DNA from: Carnobacterium_B sp040274945
GTDB taxonomy: Bacteria > Bacillota > Bacilli > Lactobacillales > Carnobacteriaceae
Assembly (NCBI RefSeq): GCF_040274945.1
Contig: NZ_JBEMAR010000001.1
Location: 1 to 64,000 of the forward strand
Direction of reading: 5' to 3'
Length of the DNA: 64,000 bases
Both the position numbers and the translations under genes were made by a program. The notes below the pieces were generated by a model. The model was given only the letters and a program-made list of their open reading frames with translations, was not told the DNA's origin and did not search any database. Positions 8,162-17,355 of the stretch are shown piece by piece (the stretch's first letter is position 1; the number at the start of each line of letters is the position of its first letter).

Positions 8162-8879
8162 GATCCTTATCGCCTCCTTGCCATTGTTCTTTTATTGCAT
8201 GATAGGCAGCCACCGGATTCTCTACCTGAGTTATGGGACGGCCAACAACGATCATGGACGCACCACTTTCTCTAGCACTCGATGGCGTAGCAATTCTTTT
8301 TTGATCGCCAACAGTTGATTCAGCTAAACGTATACCCGGTGTGACACATAAAAATTCTTTTCCAGTCGCTTCCTTGATACTTTTCGCTTCTAGAGCTGAA
8401 CAAACAACACCGTCTAAACCAGCTGACTGAGTTAATTTAGCGTAATGAAGAACACTTTCCATTAAGGATACAGAAAACAACTGGTCTTGCTGCATCATAG
8501 TTTGTGTGGTAGATGTCAATTGAGTGACCGCAATCAATTTAGCCGGTTGCTTGCCTGTTGGAGTACCTGAAAGCAACCCTTCCATTGCAGCTTCCATCAT
8601 GGATTTACCGCCAGCAGCATGGACATTAATCATATCAACGCCCATGGCTGCTATTCCCTTCATTGATCGTTGAACAGTATTCGGGATATCGTGCAGTTTT
8701 AGATCTAAAAAAACATCATGACCTAATTGTTTAAGTTTCGTCACAATTTCAGGACCATTTTGGTAAAACAGTTCCATGCCAACTTTAACAACTAACGGTT
8801 CATCCTTAAACTGGTCTAAGAAATGAGTTACTTGAGATAACGTTGAGAAATCTAAGGCAATGATTGGTCTACTTTCCAT
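8154..8879 (-). CDS. pyrF: Orotidine 5'-phosphate decarboxylase
   Basis: Converts OMP to UMP, the last step of the pathway. 241 residues, TIM barrel. The catalytic Lys/Asp array is visible in FLDLKLHDIPNTV near residue 58, and the phosphate-binding end in SMIVVGRPIT. GGAGGGG precedes the start. Overlaps pyrD by 11 bases and pyrE by eight, so it is embedded in the operon. Confidence 0.96.
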   Translation of the reverse strand: MESRPIIALDFSTLSQVTHFLDQFKDEPLVVKVGMELFYQNGPEIVTKLKQLGHDVFLDLKLHDIPNTVQRSMKGIAAMGVDMINVHAAGGKSMMEAAMEGLLSGTPTGKQPAKLIAVTQLTSTTQTMMQQDQLFSVSLMESVLHYAKLTQSAGLDGVVCSALEAKSIKEATGKEFLCVTPGIRLAESTVGDQKRIATPSSARESGASMIVVGRPITQVENPVAAYHAIKEQWQGGDKDHD

Positions 8880-9798
8880 CTCTTTGCCCCTCCTTTACTT
8901 CTTTCACTAGCGATTCAATCGACTCAATACCGAGTTCATCCATTCGTTTAGGTAAATCTTCAATCAATTCTTTGCAAATCATAGGATTAGCATAATTAGC
9001 TGTACCGATTGCAACTGCGCTAGCGCCGGCCATGAACATCTCCAGCACATCATCCACGGTTGAAATACCGCCCATTCCAATAATCGGAATGGAGACTGCA
9101 CGAGAGACTTGATAGACCATCCGGATAGCGATCGGCTTGACAGCTGGACCGGAAAGGCCACCTGTTTTATTTGCTAAGATTGGTCTCTTGGTCTCAACAT
9201 CAATACTCATTACCAATAAGGTATTGATCATGCTGATGCCGTCTGCCCCACCTTTTTCAGCAGCTTGAGCGATTTCGACAATATTGGTTACATTTGGGGT
9301 TAGTTTAATATAAATCGGAACCGTGGAAACAGCTTTTACTGCTTTTGTGATGTCGTACACTGATTCAGGTTTAGAACCAAACGTTAACCCGCCCTCTTTG
9401 ACATTGGGGCAGGATACATTGATTTCAAGTGCATGAACGGTTGGTGATTGACATAATTTTTTTGTAACTTCAATATATTCTTCAATGGTTGTACCGGCAA
9501 CACTAGCAATCACGGGTGTTTCAAATTTAGCTAATAACGGTAATTTCTCAGCTACAATCACGTCCACTCCTGGGTTTTTTAAGCCTACCGCATTTAAAAC
9601 GCCATTTTCTAAGTGATGATAACGCGGATTCGCATTTCCTTTTCGTGCATCAATTGTCGTTGACTTGATAATAATGGCTCCTAATACAGTGTAGTCATAT
9701 TGATCCAAATAAAGTTCGCCAAACCCAAATGTTCCACTGGCTGGCATAATAGGATTTTTCAAATCTAACCCTGGTAATTTTACTGCTAAGCGATTCAT
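8869..9798 (-). CDS. pyrD: Dihydroorotate dehydrogenase, class 1B-type catalytic subunit
   Basis: Oxidises dihydroorotate to orotate with FMN. 309 residues; the active-site loop NVSCPNVKEGG carries the class 1 catalytic cysteine and the flavin region ends GMGGISTVDDVLEM. The N-terminus (LAVKLPGLDLKNPIMPASG) and overall sequence match PyrDB (class 1B, normally an NAD-linked partner of PyrK) rather than fumarate-dependent class 1A. No pyrK lies in this operon: only 51 bases separate carB and pyrD. It may work with another electron acceptor or with PyrK encoded elsewhere. Confidence 0.94.
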   Translation of the reverse strand: MNRLAVKLPGLDLKNPIMPASGTFGFGELYLDQYDYTVLGAIIIKSTTIDARKGNANPRYHHLENGVLNAVGLKNPGVDVIVAEKLPLLAKFETPVIASVAGTTIEEYIEVTKKLCQSPTVHALEINVSCPNVKEGGLTFGSKPESVYDITKAVKAVSTVPIYIKLTPNVTNIVEIAQAAEKGGADGISMINTLLVMSIDVETKRPILANKTGGLSGPAVKPIAIRMVYQVSRAVSIPIIGMGGISTVDDVLEMFMAGASAVAIGTANYANPMICKELIEDLPKRMDELGIESIESLVKEVKEGQRDGK

Positions 9799-9849
9799 TT
9801 TCTAACCCCCGTTTAGTTCTTTTTATCCTTATTTCAAAAAATTCTCACT

Positions 9850-12800
9850 TTATAATGGACTAGTCATAAAATTACGCGACTCAAGCACGTTAAGAATGGC
9901 CGATACTGTATCGAGTGACGTTAACAAGGGAATACCTTGTTCAATAGCTGTTTTCCGAATGATTTCTCCATCGTTGATCACTCCAATTCCGGTAGTCATC
10001 GTATTGATCACTACTTGAATGGCGTTACTTTGAATGAGGTCCAACACTGTTTCATCGGTATCTTGCTGTAGTTTAGCCACAATTTGAATCGGCAAGTGGT
10101 GTTCGGCAAAAAACTGTCCTGTTCCTTCAGTTGTCACAATCGTATAGCCAATGTCGTAAAATCGCTTAGCTAAAATCAAGGATTCTTCTTTGTCTTCATC
10201 GGAAATCGTAAACAATACCGTTCCGTGATCATGCAAATGCATGTAGCTTCCTTCAAAGGCTTTATAAAGGGCCTTCTCCATCGTTGTATCACTTCCCATG
10301 ACTTCTCCTGTAGATTTCATCTCTGGCCCTAATAAGGCATCTACTTTTTGCAGTTTCGTAAACGAGAACACTGGAGCTTTTACGTGAATCAAAGCCGACT
10401 CTTTATATAACCCATCCTTGTAGCCTTGTGCCTTAAGAGATTGACCTAAAATTGCTTTAGTTGCGACTTGAGCCATTGGAATCCCTGTGACTTTACTTAA
10501 AAATGGCACGGTCCGACTTGCCCGAGGGTTAACTTCTATGACGTAAACAGTGTTGTCATGCAGGACAAATTGAACGTTCATCATGCCGATACAATTCAAA
10601 CCGAGTGCCAATCGAGTGGTGTAATCTACAATCGTATCTTGGATTTCTTTTGATAAGGACTGTGGAGGGTACACTGCCATCGAATCCCCCGAGTGGACGC
10701 CTGAACGTTCGATGTGTTCCATGATCCCAGGGATAAGAACGGATTCCCCATCGCAGATAGCGTCTACTTCAACTTCTTTTCCTACTAAGTATCGGTCGAT
10801 TAATACTGGGTGCTCTGGAGAAGCCTTTACAGCATTTCGCATGTAATTTTCTAAATCTGGCTGAGTATATACAATTTGCATGCCCCGGCCGCCTAAAACG
10901 TAACTTGGACGAACTAAAACGGGGTATCCGATTCGATCCGCAATCACTACTGCTTCACTTTCGGTTGTAGCCGTATCCCCTAGAGGCTGAGGCACCTGTA
11001 GTTCATTCAGTGCTTGTTCAAATAAATTTCGGTTTTCTGCGCGATCTAAATCTTCTACACTCGTTCCTAGTAATGTAATCCCCATCTTCGTTAGAGGTTC
11101 TGCCAGATTAATAGCTGTTTGCCCTCCGAACTGAACAATAACTCCTATCGGCTGCTCTAGACGAATGACATGCATGACATCTTCTAGTGTCAAAGGTTCA
11201 AAATAGAGTTTGTCTGAAATGGAGAAGTCTGTTGAAACGGTTTCTGGATTACTGTTCATGATAATCGCTTCATATCCTGCTTGTTGGATGGCTTTAACAG
11301 AATGGACCGTAGCATAATCAAATTCAACTCCTTGTCCGATTCGAATGGGACCTGATCCTAGTACTAAGACAGATTTTTTATCTGAGACAATGCTCTCGTT
11401 TTCTTCTTCATACGTACTATAAAAATAAGGCGTATTGGAATCAAACTCTGCAGCACAAGTATCGACTGTTTTATAAACAGGGACGATGTCGTTCGCGTAA
11501 CGCAATTCCATTACCTCACGCTCATCTGTTTTCCATAACTGTGCAATAGCCTTATCTGAGAAGCCGTACTCTTTTGCTGTAGTCAGGACATCAATAGCCT
11601 GGACATTTTCTTTTAGTTCATCTTCCAACTCCACAATATGAAGCATTTTATCTAAGAAAAACAAATCAATTTTAGTTAAATTAGCTAAGTCTTCAATCGT
11701 GTACCCACGTCGTATGCCTTCTGCTAAATAGAATAAGCGATCATCTTCAGCTTTAATAATTTTTTCAATCAATACTTCGTCCGTTGCTAGTGAAGCTTCT
11801 TCTAATAAGATATGAGAGACGCCTATTTCAAGTGAACGAACCGCTTTTAATAGGGCTTCTTCAATTGTCCGACCGATTGCCATAACTTCTCCTGTAGCCT
11901 TCATTTGAGTTCCTAATCTTCGGTCACCTTGTTCAAACTTATCGAATGGCCAACGCGGGATTTTTGCGACGACATAATCTAAAGCCGGCTCGAATTCAGC
12001 ATACGTAGTTCCGGTTACTGGGTTTTTCATTTCATCCAAAGTTAAACCAACAGCGATTTTTGCGGCTAGCTTAGCAATCGGGTAGCCTGTTGCCTTACTT
12101 GCTAAAGCTGAGGAACGACTGACACGTGGATTCACTTCAATGATGTAGTAGTTGAAGCTATCTGGATCGAGTGCTAGTTGGACATTGCACCCTCCTTCAA
12201 TACCTAAAGCGCGAATGATTTTTAATGAAGAGTCGCGCAACATTTGGTGTTCTTTATCGGTTAAGGTCTGAGTCGGAGCAAAGACGATGGAGTCTCCTGT
12301 ATGAATCCCAACAGGGTCAAAGTTTTCCATGTTGCAGACAACAATCGCATTGTCATTTTTGTCTCGCATCACTTCGTACTCGATTTCTTTGTATCCCGCA
12401 ATACTGATTTCGACTAGACATTGGTTTACTGGCGATAATTTCAATCCATTTTTAACGATTTCCTTCAACTCTTCCTCGTTATCACAAATTCCTCCACCAG
12501 TTCCTCCCATTGTAAATGCAGGGCGAACGATTAAGGGGAAGCCAATTTGTTCAGCGAACGTCAATGCTTCTACAACAGTATGAACGATTTCACTTTCAGG
12601 AACGGGTTCATTCAGTTCTTTCATCAATGTCCGAAACAAATCTCTGTCCTCAGCTTGATCGATAGCACTTAATTTTGTTCCCAGCAATTCGATGCCCAAC
12701 TCTTCTAGTATGCCAGAATTGGATAATTCCATCGCCATATTCAGTCCTGTTTGACCACCTAATGTGGGTACAATGGCATCTGGACGTTCCTTACGCAGGA

Positions 12801-13029
12801 TTTGTGAAACAAATTCTAACGTGAGGGGTTCAATGTACACTTTGTCGGCAATTTCTTTATCCGTCATAATGGTTGCTGGATTTGAGTTGACCAATACAAC
12901 TTCATAACCTTCTTCTTTTAATGCTAGACACGCTTGAGTACCTGCGTAATCAAATTCAGCTGCTTGACCAATAACAATCGGTCCTGATCCAATAACCATG
13001 ATTTTAGTTAAGTCTATCCGTTTAGGCAT
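9850..13029 (-). CDS. carB: Carbamoyl-phosphate synthase large subunit (pyrimidine-specific)
   Basis: Makes carbamoyl phosphate from bicarbonate, ATP and ammonia passed from CarA. About 1059 residues in two homologous ATP-grasp halves, each opening with a GSGPI motif (VIGSGPIVIGQ near residue 12 and VLGSGPIRIGQ near residue 560), plus the C-terminal allosteric domain. I start at MPKRIDL (13029) with GGAAGGAG ten bases upstream; an ATG eight codons earlier has no binding site. Overlaps the end of carA by eight bases. Lies in the pyr operon, so it serves pyrimidine synthesis. Confidence 0.96.
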   Translation of the reverse strand: MPKRIDLTKIMVIGSGPIVIGQAAEFDYAGTQACLALKEEGYEVVLVNSNPATIMTDKEIADKVYIEPLTLEFVSQILRKERPDAIVPTLGGQTGLNMAMELSNSGILEELGIELLGTKLSAIDQAEDRDLFRTLMKELNEPVPESEIVHTVVEALTFAEQIGFPLIVRPAFTMGGTGGGICDNEEELKEIVKNGLKLSPVNQCLVEISIAGYKEIEYEVMRDKNDNAIVVCNMENFDPVGIHTGDSIVFAPTQTLTDKEHQMLRDSSLKIIRALGIEGGCNVQLALDPDSFNYYIIEVNPRVSRSSALASKATGYPIAKLAAKIAVGLTLDEMKNPVTGTTYAEFEPALDYVVAKIPRWPFDKFEQGDRRLGTQMKATGEVMAIGRTIEEALLKAVRSLEIGVSHILLEEASLATDEVLIEKIIKAEDDRLFYLAEGIRRGYTIEDLANLTKIDLFFLDKMLHIVELEDELKENVQAIDVLTTAKEYGFSDKAIAQLWKTDEREVMELRYANDIVPVYKTVDTCAAEFDSNTPYFYSTYEEENESIVSDKKSVLVLGSGPIRIGQGVEFDYATVHSVKAIQQAGYEAIIMNSNPETVSTDFSISDKLYFEPLTLEDVMHVIRLEQPIGVIVQFGGQTAINLAEPLTKMGITLLGTSVEDLDRAENRNLFEQALNELQVPQPLGDTATTESEAVVIADRIGYPVLVRPSYVLGGRGMQIVYTQPDLENYMRNAVKASPEHPVLIDRYLVGKEVEVDAICDGESVLIPGIMEHIERSGVHSGDSMAVYPPQSLSKEIQDTIVDYTTRLALGLNCIGMMNVQFVLHDNTVYVIEVNPRASRTVPFLSKVTGIPMAQVATKAILGQSLKAQGYKDGLYKESALIHVKAPVFSFTKLQKVDALLGPEMKSTGEVMGSDTTMEKALYKAFEGSYMHLHDHGTVLFTISDEDKEESLILAKRFYDIGYTIVTTEGTGQFFAEHHLPIQIVAKLQQDTDETVLDLIQSNAIQVVINTMTTGIGVINDGEIIRKTAIEQGIPLLTSLDTVSAILNVLESRNFMTSPL

Positions 13030-14110
13030 TCTTTTTTGTCTCCTTCCAAGCATCCATTAATTCCATAAATTGATCAAATAAGTGAGCTGCATCATGTGGC
13101 CCAGGTGCTGCATCTGGATGATACTGGACACTGAAGACTGGATGGTAGCGGTGCTTGACTCCTTCTACTGTTCCGTCATTCAATTCGATATGTGTCACAA
13201 GCAGTTTTTCTTTATCAATCGAAGCTGCATCAACGGCATATCCATGATTTTGTGACGTGAAATCAATTCTTCCTGTTGCGATCTCTTTCACCGGATGATT
13301 AAATCCACGGTGCCCAAACTTCATTTTAAATGTACTGGCTCCATTTGCTAAAGCAATCAATTGGTGACCTAAACAAATTCCAAATACTGGGAGTTTTTCT
13401 TGGATTTCTTGGATCATGGTTAATACATGTGGCACTGATGTAGGATCTCCTGGTCCATTGGTCAACATGACTCCATCTGGTTGTAGACTCAATATGGTTT
13501 CAGCACTGGTATTGTATGGCAAAACCGTCACGTGACAGTCCCGTTGGTTTAATTCGTTCAAGATACTGTGTTTCAGTCCAAAATCAATGACAACGACGTT
13601 TTTTCCCTTTCCAGGGCTGACATAAGAACGAGTAGTAGAGACTTGGGCAACTTGATTAGATGGCAGCACGGTGGCTTTTAATTGATCAAAAGCATGTCTA
13701 AGATCATCTTCTGCATCAATAATCATTCCGCGCATAGTGCCGTGTTCCCGAATAATCCGTGTTAGTTTCCTTGTATCTACACCGGCTAAACCAGGGATTT
13801 TTTTATTTTTTAAAAATTCATCTAAACTCATTTGACTTCTCCAGTTGGAAGGAACGCGGGCAAATTCTTTTACGATGACCGCTTTTGTGGTGGGATCAAT
13901 CGATTCATAATCGTCACGATTGATTCCTGCGTTTCCAATCAATGGATAGGTGAAGACTAACATTTGGCCATTGTATGACTGATCTGTGATCGATTCTTGG
14001 TAACCGGTCATTCCAGTTGAAAAAACGACTTCTCCGGTTGCGTCACTTGCAGCCCCAAATCCTCTTCCTTTAAAAATACTTCCGTCTTCTAGCAGCAATA
14101 ATCGATTCAT
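13022..14110 (-). CDS. carA: Carbamoyl-phosphate synthase small subunit (glutaminase)
   Basis: 362 residues. Hydrolyses glutamine and channels ammonia to CarB. The C-terminal class I amidotransferase domain has the cysteine elbow VFGICLGHQLIAL (about 245) and the histidine-glutamate pair in SVQYHPDAAPGPHD. GGAGGG lies upstream. The start codon overlaps the pyrC stop as ATGA. Confidence 0.96.
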   Translation of the reverse strand: MNRLLLLEDGSIFKGRGFGAASDATGEVVFSTGMTGYQESITDQSYNGQMLVFTYPLIGNAGINRDDYESIDPTTKAVIVKEFARVPSNWRSQMSLDEFLKNKKIPGLAGVDTRKLTRIIREHGTMRGMIIDAEDDLRHAFDQLKATVLPSNQVAQVSTTRSYVSPGKGKNVVVIDFGLKHSILNELNQRDCHVTVLPYNTSAETILSLQPDGVMLTNGPGDPTSVPHVLTMIQEIQEKLPVFGICLGHQLIALANGASTFKMKFGHRGFNHPVKEIATGRIDFTSQNHGYAVDAASIDKEKLLVTHIELNDGTVEGVKHRYHPVFSVQYHPDAAPGPHDAAHLFDQFMELMDAWKETKKNA

Positions 14111-15399
14111 TGTACGGATCCCTCCTGATAAACTAATTTCCCATCAACGAATGTCATTGTGGTCGTCCCTTTAACAGACCATCCTATAAAGGGGGTATTC
14201 GTGGCCAAAGAAAGAAAGTCTTCAGCTATTATCTCTTTAGGCGTTGAGAGATCGAAAAAGGCTAAATCGGCTTTTTGACCGACTTCAATCGTTCCACCGT
14301 CTAAATGAAAGAGTCTTGCTGGTTTATAGGCCATCCAATCAATCAGTTGAGCAAGGGTTACGACTCCTTTTTCTACTAAGTGCGTGTAGAGTAAGGAAAA
14401 AGCTGTTTCACTGCCTACGATGCCAAATGGTGAATCGACCATTCCACCAGCTTTTTCTTCTTTGCTATGTGGGGCATGGTCGGTTGCGATGATATCGATT
14501 GTGCCATCCAACAAGCCGTCGATTAATGCTTGACGGTCTTCTTTCCCTCTTAATGGAGGATTCATTTTATAAATACTGGTATCATTTGGAATGTCATCTT
14601 CTGTCAACAATAAATGATGGGGTGCAACTTCAGCAGTCACATGAATACCCGCACGTTTTGCATCACGTATGACTCTTACGCTTTCTTTGGTTGAAACATG
14701 ACAGACATGGTAATGAGCGCCAGTTGCTTCACTGAGCAATACATCTCGGGCAATTTGACTCGCTTCAGCCACATTCAAGATTCCTGGCAGTCCCAACGTT
14801 TGATTGCGTGTCCCTTCGTGCATGACTCCTCCAAACAGTAAGGAATCGTCTTCTGTATGTGCCACGATAATGGTGTTGTTTTTTGCGGCTTCCTTCATAG
14901 CTAAATACATCGTACCAGCTGTCTGCACTCCTACTCCATCATTGGTAAAGGCAAATGCTCCAGCTTCCAACAACTCTTTTTGATTGGTTAATGTTTCACT
15001 ACGTAGACCCATTGTAATTGGTGCATACTGTTTAACCTTTACCACAGCATCTCGAGCAATCTTTTCTTGAAGAGTTTGCATTTTCTCAGCTGTATCCGGT
15101 TCTGGTTGGACATTGGGCATAGCGCAAACCGTTGTGAATCCGCCACGTGCGGCTGCCATCGTTCCTGTCTTAATGGTTTCTTTATACGAAAACCCTGGTT
15201 CTCTTAAATGAACATGGACATCAATCAAGCCGGGAGCGACTAATGCTCCGCGAGCATCAATGGTCTTATCCGTATCTTGGATAAGCGATGTTAAATCTGA
15301 TCCAATAGCTTGGATTTCTTCTCCATCGATCAACAGTTCAATGGGCTGATAGTTTTCATTTTTGGTTAACATCATGGCATTTTTAATCCAGATCGTCAT
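14107..15399 (-). CDS. pyrC: Dihydroorotase
   Basis: Cyclises carbamoyl aspartate to dihydroorotate. 430 residues, amidohydrolase fold of the long type I class. Zinc ligands are visible in DVHVHLREPG (about residue 60) and in IATDHAPHSKEEK (about residue 305). CAGGAGAT precedes the ATG. Third gene of the operon, 22 bases after pyrB. Confidence 0.95.
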   Translation of the reverse strand: MTIWIKNAMMLTKNENYQPIELLIDGEEIQAIGSDLTSLIQDTDKTIDARGALVAPGLIDVHVHLREPGFSYKETIKTGTMAAARGGFTTVCAMPNVQPEPDTAEKMQTLQEKIARDAVVKVKQYAPITMGLRSETLTNQKELLEAGAFAFTNDGVGVQTAGTMYLAMKEAAKNNTIIVAHTEDDSLLFGGVMHEGTRNQTLGLPGILNVAEASQIARDVLLSEATGAHYHVCHVSTKESVRVIRDAKRAGIHVTAEVAPHHLLLTEDDIPNDTSIYKMNPPLRGKEDRQALIDGLLDGTIDIIATDHAPHSKEEKAGGMVDSPFGIVGSETAFSLLYTHLVEKGVVTLAQLIDWMAYKPARLFHLDGGTIEVGQKADLAFFDLSTPKEIIAEDFLSLATNTPFIGWSVKGTTTMTFVDGKLVYQEGSVQ

Positions 15400-15421
15400 G
15401 GCTTCATCTCCTGAGGTAAAT

Positions 15422-16366
15422 TTATAAAGGTGTTTTGCTGTTCGTTCTTCCCGCTATGATGGCTTCCAATATTGCCATTCTAGCGTAGACGCCATTCGAC
15501 ATTTGAGTCACGATTCGAGATCGTTCACACTCGACCAGTGAGCTTTGTAACTCCACATCACGGTTGACTGGTGCAGGATGCATCAAGATTGCGGAAGGTT
15601 TCATATTCTTTTCGCGTAATTCGTTAATGCCATATTGATCTAGATAGCTGGCAATCAAAGCGTCATTATAAGATTCATGGCGTTCATGCTGTACACGTAA
15701 GAGCATGATCACGTCTGCTTCACAAACAAGCTCATCCACTGACGCGTATTGGCCATATTCTTTAAAAGAATCATCTATCCATTCAGTCGGACCAGAGAAG
15801 AGAACCTCTGCACCTAGTCGTTTTAGCATATGCATATTTGATTTAGCTACTCTGGAATGTTTTAAATCTCCAATGATAGCGATCTTTAAGCCGTCAAAAT
15901 GGCCGTATTCTTCGTAAATGGTCATTAAGTCCAATAAACATTGGCTAGGGTGTTGGCCTGTTCCATCTCCGCCGTTAATAATGGAGCATTTAATGGATGG
16001 GCTATTGATCAGTTCCGTATAAAAAGCTTCTTTACTGTCACGAATAACGGCAATTTCCGTCCCAAGTGCGGACATAGTCAATACCGTGTCGTAAAGGCTC
16101 TCTCCTTTTTTGATGCTGCTTGTTGAAGGTTCAAAGTCAATGATTTCAATGCCCAATTTTTTTTCAGCCATTTCAAAACTTTTGTGTGTACGTGTACTGT
16201 TCTCAAAGAATAAATTCACCGCGTAAAGTGGCTCCATTACTTGAGCAGAGATCGTCCCTTTTTTAAATTGTGACGCTCGCTTGATCAACGTTAGAACCTC
16301 TTCATTTGTTAGATCTTCTACTGAGACAAAATGGTCTAAAGAAATTGTTGCAGAAATTTTTTCCAT
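15422..16366 (-). CDS. pyrB: Aspartate carbamoyltransferase catalytic chain
   Basis: Condenses carbamoyl phosphate and aspartate, the committed step. 314 residues; the carbamoyl-phosphate loop is FFENSTRTHKSFE near residue 55, and the second-substrate region includes HPAPVNRDVEL. No pyrI regulatory chain is present, as usual in Firmicutes; control comes from PyrR attenuation upstream. AGGAGG precedes the ATG. Confidence 0.96.
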   Translation of the reverse strand: MEKISATISLDHFVSVEDLTNEEVLTLIKRASQFKKGTISAQVMEPLYAVNLFFENSTRTHKSFEMAEKKLGIEIIDFEPSTSSIKKGESLYDTVLTMSALGTEIAVIRDSKEAFYTELINSPSIKCSIINGGDGTGQHPSQCLLDLMTIYEEYGHFDGLKIAIIGDLKHSRVAKSNMHMLKRLGAEVLFSGPTEWIDDSFKEYGQYASVDELVCEADVIMLLRVQHERHESYNDALIASYLDQYGINELREKNMKPSAILMHPAPVNRDVELQSSLVECERSRIVTQMSNGVYARMAILEAIIAGRTNSKTPL

Positions 16367-16414
16367 TGTCTTTTCCTCCTTATCATTTTTAAAGTCTAGT
16401 GGAGTGGAAATTTG

Positions 16415-16550
16415 TATAAAAAAAGAACCTAAAGTTTTGTGGAGAACTTTAGGTTCTAGAATAATCCCCCTTCTGCTTGTGCAGCACTTCCAGTATGGAA
16501 TCAGGGTACGACTATAGTAGTGACCTTATTAGTCTCACAGGACTAATTTA
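16415..16550 (-). promoter_or_regulatory. PyrR-dependent attenuator between pyrR and pyrB
   Basis: On the minus strand the PyrR-binding sequence AGTCCTGTGAGACTAATAAG lies at about 16523-16543, and a terminator with 13-bp arms (AGAACCTAAAGTT and complement, 16424-16436 and 16445-16457) followed by T7 lies downstream. UMP-bound PyrR stabilises the upstream loop and allows termination, so pyrimidine excess lowers pyrB to pyrE expression. Confidence 0.92.
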
Positions 16551-16565
16551 AAGTTTCACTTAGCT

Positions 16566-17120
16566 TTATTTAGTTATTTTTTGGATGAGCACATGATCTT
16601 CGCCATCCAGTTCTTGAACGCCAACTTTAATTTGTTCTTCTAAGGAAGTTGGAATATTTTTACCAACAAAATCGGCACGAATCGGCAATTCTCTGTGCCC
16701 TCTATCAACTAATACAGCCACAGAGATTTTACTCGGGCGGCCGATGTCCATCAGTGCATCTAGCGCAGCCCGAATCGTCCGGCCAGTAAACAATACGTCA
16801 TCAACTAGAATGACTTGCTTGCCTTCAATAGAAACTGGAATATCTGATCCGTTTATCGTAGGTTCAGTATTGCGGTTCATTTCATGGACATCATCTCTAT
16901 AAAGTGATATATCTAACTCACCTACAGGGATCTCCACATTTTCCAACTGTTTCATGCGTTCAGCAATTCGTCTTGCAAGGTAAATGCCACGCGTTTTGAT
17001 TCCAACTAGAACCAAGTCTTCAATTCCTTTGTTTCTTTCGATGATCTCATAAGTGATTCGAGTCAACGCGCGTTTTACAGCAGCTTGATCGACTACTTCT
17101 ACTTCTGATTTGATTGACAT
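16566..17120 (-). CDS. pyrR: Bifunctional pyr operon attenuator / uracil phosphoribosyltransferase
   Basis: 184-residue RNA-binding regulator that also has UPRTase activity. The PRPP-binding motif VILVDDVLFTGRT is near residue 98. It senses UMP and binds the conserved AGUCCUGUGAGACU loops, of which there are two here: ahead of its own gene and between pyrR and pyrB. GGAGGGG precedes the ATG. First gene of the operon; no pyrP permease follows it, unlike in Bacillus. Confidence 0.96.
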   Translation of the reverse strand: MSIKSEVEVVDQAAVKRALTRITYEIIERNKGIEDLVLVGIKTRGIYLARRIAERMKQLENVEIPVGELDISLYRDDVHEMNRNTEPTINGSDIPVSIEGKQVILVDDVLFTGRTIRAALDALMDIGRPSKISVAVLVDRGHRELPIRADFVGKNIPTSLEEQIKVGVQELDGEDHVLIQKITK

Positions 17121-17163
17121 GTCTTCCCCTCCAACTTTTCATATCGCTTTAATAGGATTGGCC

Positions 17164-17285
17164 AATAAAAAATGCCCTCCTAACCTTTAATGGTCAAAGA
17201 GGGCATATTACTGTTGAGTAAATATAAGAGAAGGCACGTTTACCTTTTCTTACTATGCTCCTTCTTAGTCTCACAGGACTAGGAT
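17164..17285 (-). promoter_or_regulatory. PyrR-dependent attenuator in the pyr operon leader
   Basis: PyrR-binding sequence AGTCCTGTGAGACTAAGAAG at about 17260-17280, then a terminator with arms ATGCCCTC (17172-17179 on the plus strand) and GAGGGCAT (17199-17206) and a minus-strand T-run. Same arrangement as the second attenuator before pyrB. Confidence 0.92.
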
Positions 17286-17317
17286 TAAAGGATAAGTTTA
17301 TTTTTCTGTCACTTATG

Positions 17318-17346
17318 ACTATATAGAACGTCTCTAAAAAAGTCAA
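17318..17346 (-). promoter_or_regulatory. Sigma-A promoter of the pyr operon
   Basis: Minus-strand -35 TTGACT (17341-17346), 17-base spacer, -10 TATAGT (17318-17323). It lies directly behind the rluD stop codon, and transcription would begin about 25 bases before the first PyrR loop. Confidence 0.75.
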
Positions 17347-17355
17347 ACAAAAAAT

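Noticed and set aside
12225..12583. Rightward open frames opposite carB
   Set aside because: They lie wholly inside the conserved carB coding sequence, lack ribosome binding sites and encode no recognisable protein; shadows of the real gene.
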